Below, one piece after another: positions 61,404 to 64,000 of a DNA stretch of 64,000 nt. A program made the position numbers and the translations under genes. Positions within the stretch are counted from its first letter, which is position 1, and every line of letters begins with the position of its first letter. The notes under the pieces are model-generated. The model was given only the letters and a program-made list of their open reading frames with translations, made no database searches and was not told where the DNA came from. The stretch spans positions 117,804 to 181,803 of the forward strand of contig CAVOGC010000004.1 in assembly GCA_963695105.1 (NCBI GenBank), given 5' to 3'. The DNA comes from Competibacter sp963695105 (GTDB taxonomy: Bacteria; Pseudomonadota; Gammaproteobacteria; Competibacterales; Competibacteraceae).

Positions 61404-63812
61404 ATGAACCATTCGTACACCTCATCGAGCATCACGGTCCTGGAAGGGCTGGACGCGGTCCGCAAACGGCCCGGCATGTATATCGGCGATACGGATGATG
61501 GCACTGGTTTACATCATATGGTGTTCGAGGTGGTGGACAACTCGATCGACGAGGCGCTGGCCGGCTATTGCACCGAGATCAGCGTGACCATCCACGCCGA
61601 CGAAGCGGTGACGGTGACGGACAACGGTCGCGGCGTTCCCACCGACGAGCACTCCAAGGGCCGCTCCGCCGCCGAAGTGATCATGACCGTGCTGCACGCC
61701 GGCGGCAAGTTCGACGACCGCTCCTACAAGGTCTCCGGCGGCCTGCACGGGGTCGGCGTGTCGGTGGTCAACGCCCTGTCCGAGACGCTGCGCCTGACCA
61801 TCCGCCGCGACGGCAAAATCCACCAGCAGGACTACCACCTCGGCGTGCCGCTGGCGCCGCTGCGGGTGATCGGCGAGACCGACCAGACCGGCACCGAAAT
61901 CCGCTTCAAGCCCGGCGCCATTTTCAGCAACATCGATTTCCACTACGACGTGCTGGCCAAGCGCCTGCGCGAGCTGTCGTTTCTGAACTCCGGCGTCCGC
62001 ATCCGGCTGCGTGACGAGCGCACCAGCAAGGAAGACAGCTTCGAATATCAGGGCGGCATCAAGGCCTTCGTCGAACACCTGAACCGTAACAAGACGCCGT
62101 TGCACGACGAGGTGTTTTACCTGAACACCGCCCGCGACGACATCCAGGTCGAGCTGGCGATGCAGTGGAACGATTCCTACCAGGAAAACGTGTTCTGCTT
62201 CACCAACAACATTCCGCAGCGCGATGGCGGCGCTCACCTGGCCGGTCTGCGCGGCGCGCTGACCCGCACCCTGAACCAGTACATGGACGCGGAAGGGATT
62301 CTCAAGAAGGCCAAGGTCGAAACCAGCGGCGACGACGCCCGCGAGGGTCTGACCGCCGTGCTCTCGGTCAAGCTGCACGATCCCAAGTTTTCGTCGCAGA
62401 CCAAGGACAAGCTGGTGTCGTCCGAGGTCAAGCCGGTGATCGAGGCGGTGGTGGCGGAAAAATTGCAGGAGTTCCTGCTGGAGAACCCCGGCGAAGCCAA
62501 GGCCATCACCAGCAAGATCGTCGATGCCGCCCGCGCCCGCGAAGCCGCCCGCCGCGCCCGCGAGATGACCCGGCGCAAGGGCGCGCTGGACATCGCCGGC
62601 CTGCCGGGGAAATTGGCCGACTGCCAGGAGAAGGACCCGGCCCTGTCGGAACTGTTTCTGGTCGAGGGCGATTCCGCCGGCGGTTCCGCCAAGCAGGGCC
62701 GCGACCGGCGCTTCCAGGCGATCCTGCCGCTGAAGGGCAAGATTCTGAACGTGGAAAAGGCCCGCTTCGACAAGATGCTGGCGTCGGTGGAGGTCGGCAC
62801 GCTGATCACCGCGCTGGGTTGCGGCATCGGCCGCGAGGAGTTCAATCCCGACAAGCTCCGCTACCATCGCGTGATTTTGATGACGGACGCCGATGTTGAC
62901 GGTTCTCACATCCGCACCCTTTTGCTGACGTTTTTCTATCGACAGATGCCGGAGTTGATCGAGCGCGGGCATATCTACATCGCCCAACCGCCGCTGTACA
63001 AGATCAAGAAGGGCAAGCAGGAGCAGTACGTCAAGGACGAGGGGGAACTCTCGACCAGCCTGTTGCAAACGGCGCTGGACGGCGCCGAGCTGGTGGTCGG
63101 GCCGGATGCGCCGCCGCTCGGCGGCGGCGCGCTGGAAGAACTGGCCCGCGACCACATGCGGGTCATGGCGCTGATCCAGCGCTTGTCCCGCCGTTACGAC
63201 GGCGCGCTGCTGGAGCAACTGGTTTACCAGCCGGCGCTGGACGGCGAGCGGCTGCGCGACGGTGACGCCTTGCAGGCATGGGCCGAAAAACTGGTGGCGC
63301 GGCTGAACGACGGGTCGGGCATTCGTTCGGTTTATGAGGCCGCCATCGAGCCGCCGGAAGAGGACGAGTCGTGCCACGGCGTGACCATCACCCGCCGCAC
63401 CCACAGTCTGGCGCGGCGGATTCCGCTGACCGGGGAATTCTTCGCCTCTCACGAATACGCCAGCCTCGCCCGGTTCGGCGCCCGGCTGGCGGGGGGGTTC
63501 GATCGCGGCGCGGAAGTACGGCGTGGCGAGCGCGGCCAGCCGGTGCGGAGTTTCAGCCAGGCCATGACCTGGCTGCTGGAAGAAGCCAAACGCGGCCAGC
63601 ATATCCAGCGCTACAAGGGCCTGGGCGAGATGAACCCGGACCAGTTGTGGGAAACCACCATGAATCCGGCCACCCGCCGCCTGTTGCAGGTGCGTATCGA
63701 GGACGCCGTCGCCGCCGACGAGGTGTTCACCACCCTGATGGGCGATCAGGTCGAACCGCGACGGGATTTCATCGAGCAGAACGCGCTCGACGTGCTGAAT
63801 CTGGACATTTAG
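61404..63812 (+). CDS. gyrB: DNA gyrase subunit B
   Basis: 802 residues. GHKL ATPase (LDAVRKRPGMYIGDTDDGTG, VVDNSIDEALAGYC, ATP-lid GGLHGVGVSVVNALS), transducer domain, TOPRIM (VEGDSAGGSAKQGRDRRFQA, PLKGKILNVEKARFDKML, DADVDGSHIRTLLLTFFYRQ) and the C-terminal MNPDQLWETTMNP, ending LDVLNLDI. It has the proteobacterial roughly 165-residue insert between TOPRIM and the tail. Start 61404 follows GGGAGC. Confidence 0.97.
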   Translation: MNHSYTSSSITVLEGLDAVRKRPGMYIGDTDDGTGLHHMVFEVVDNSIDEALAGYCTEISVTIHADEAVTVTDNGRGVPTDEHSKGRSAAEVIMTVLHAGGKFDDRSYKVSGGLHGVGVSVVNALSETLRLTIRRDGKIHQQDYHLGVPLAPLRVIGETDQTGTEIRFKPGAIFSNIDFHYDVLAKRLRELSFLNSGVRIRLRDERTSKEDSFEYQGGIKAFVEHLNRNKTPLHDEVFYLNTARDDIQVELAMQWNDSYQENVFCFTNNIPQRDGGAHLAGLRGALTRTLNQYMDAEGILKKAKVETSGDDAREGLTAVLSVKLHDPKFSSQTKDKLVSSEVKPVIEAVVAEKLQEFLLENPGEAKAITSKIVDAARAREAARRAREMTRRKGALDIAGLPGKLADCQEKDPALSELFLVEGDSAGGSAKQGRDRRFQAILPLKGKILNVEKARFDKMLASVEVGTLITALGCGIGREEFNPDKLRYHRVILMTDADVDGSHIRTLLLTFFYRQMPELIERGHIYIAQPPLYKIKKGKQEQYVKDEGELSTSLLQTALDGAELVVGPDAPPLGGGALEELARDHMRVMALIQRLSRRYDGALLEQLVYQPALDGERLRDGDALQAWAEKLVARLNDGSGIRSVYEAAIEPPEEDESCHGVTITRRTHSLARRIPLTGEFFASHEYASLARFGARLAGGFDRGAEVRRGERGQPVRSFSQAMTWLLEEAKRGQHIQRYKGLGEMNPDQLWETTMNPATRRLLQVRIEDAVAADEVFTTLMGDQVEPRRDFIEQNALDVLNLDI

Positions 63813-64000
63813 CCGGCGCTGGGCGGGGAGCCTTGGCCGGGTTCCCCAAACGCGGAACGCTGTCCGATTTTCCAGCAAAAGTTCGGCTGAACGGCCCCAC
63901 CACCGCCTCGGGTCAATGTGACCCGACGAGAGCAGTAAAAGTCATTTTTTGATGACATTAGTCGTCAATAAAGACACTCCACGGGTTCGCCGGTCCATCG
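63813..64000. other. Downstream of gyrB, no gene seen
   Basis: 188 bp to the window edge. A short symmetric stretch GTCAT-TTTTTG-ATGAC (63940-63955) is present; no start of a recognisable gene and no terminator with a T-tract are visible. Confidence 0.4.

Noticed and set aside
61509..63878. 789-codon open frame antisense to gyrB
   Set aside because: Same shadow effect; gyrB motifs are complete on the plus strand.
1..64000. CRISPR array
   Set aside because: No series of short repeats with unique spacers was seen; the dense repeats at 58553-58929 are DnaA boxes with irregular spacing and both orientations.

Overview
The window is GC-rich DNA from a gammaproteobacterial chromosome and includes the replication-origin region. 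This rests on the gene order mnmE, yidC, yidD, rnpA, rpmH / dnaA, dnaN, recF, gyrB, the separate glyQ/glyS genes, the lptD-surA-ksgA cluster, and the AmgK-MurU peptidoglycan-recycling pair. A Competibacter-like lineage would fit the gene content and the insertion-sequence load, but the sequence alone does not prove it.

Layout. 0.6-10 kb: a beta-glucan-related block with a GH94 phosphorylase-like protein, a PfpI-family protein, a CUT1-type ABC ATPase and a secreted glucoamylase-like/GH144-type protein. A DUF29 gene in this block is split by a 1,426-bp IS with clean 9-bp target duplications. 10-19 kb: a degraded zone. A phospholipase D/VTT gene is broken by the same IS type and by an IS1595-like fragment, and IS982, flavocytochrome-c and IS1595 remnants follow. 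This zone also holds an EEP-family hydrolase, an RNA methyltransferase, a DMT transporter and tRNA-Leu(CAA). 19.9-28 kb: membrane and envelope genes (DUF4239, DUF3313 lipoprotein, OpgG-like), mfd, a cyclase and tRNA-Met. 28.4-40.6 kb: dense housekeeping (glyQS, gmhB, plsC, phoU, copD-like, murU-amgK, lptD-surA-ksgA) with four ParB-site (parS) matches. 40.7-52 kb: a decayed or poorly assembled type I restriction-modification locus. It has hsdM with three apparent frameshifts, hsdS carrying an IS mosaic, and hsdR with one frameshift plus a duplicated 5' end. It also contains a PIN/ribbon-helix-helix toxin-antitoxin pair and a winged-helix/nucleotidyltransferase cassette behind a 24-bp perfect palindrome. 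52-64 kb: the origin block, with an AT-rich KilA-N gene wedged between mnmE and yidC and a dnaA-dnaN intergenic region carrying twelve DnaA boxes and an AT-rich unwinding region.

How the parts work together. dnaA, the box array, dnaN, recF and gyrB are the initiation and early replication set. The parS cluster 17-26 kb away would load ParB for origin segregation. lptD, surA, gmhB, plsC, yidC and yidD serve envelope biogenesis, and amgK-murU recycles MurNAc. The GH94, GH144-like and OpgG-like proteins suggest turnover of beta-1,2-linked glucans; this is inferred from family membership.

The most interesting candidate system is the palindrome + winged-helix + nucleotidyltransferase cassette. 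It lies between two nearly identical 229-bp copies of the hsdR 5' end, so recombination between the copies would excise it and leave hsdR with a single 5' end. Caution: yidC, an essential gene, also carries a frameshift, so some frameshifts in this window are probably sequencing or assembly errors.
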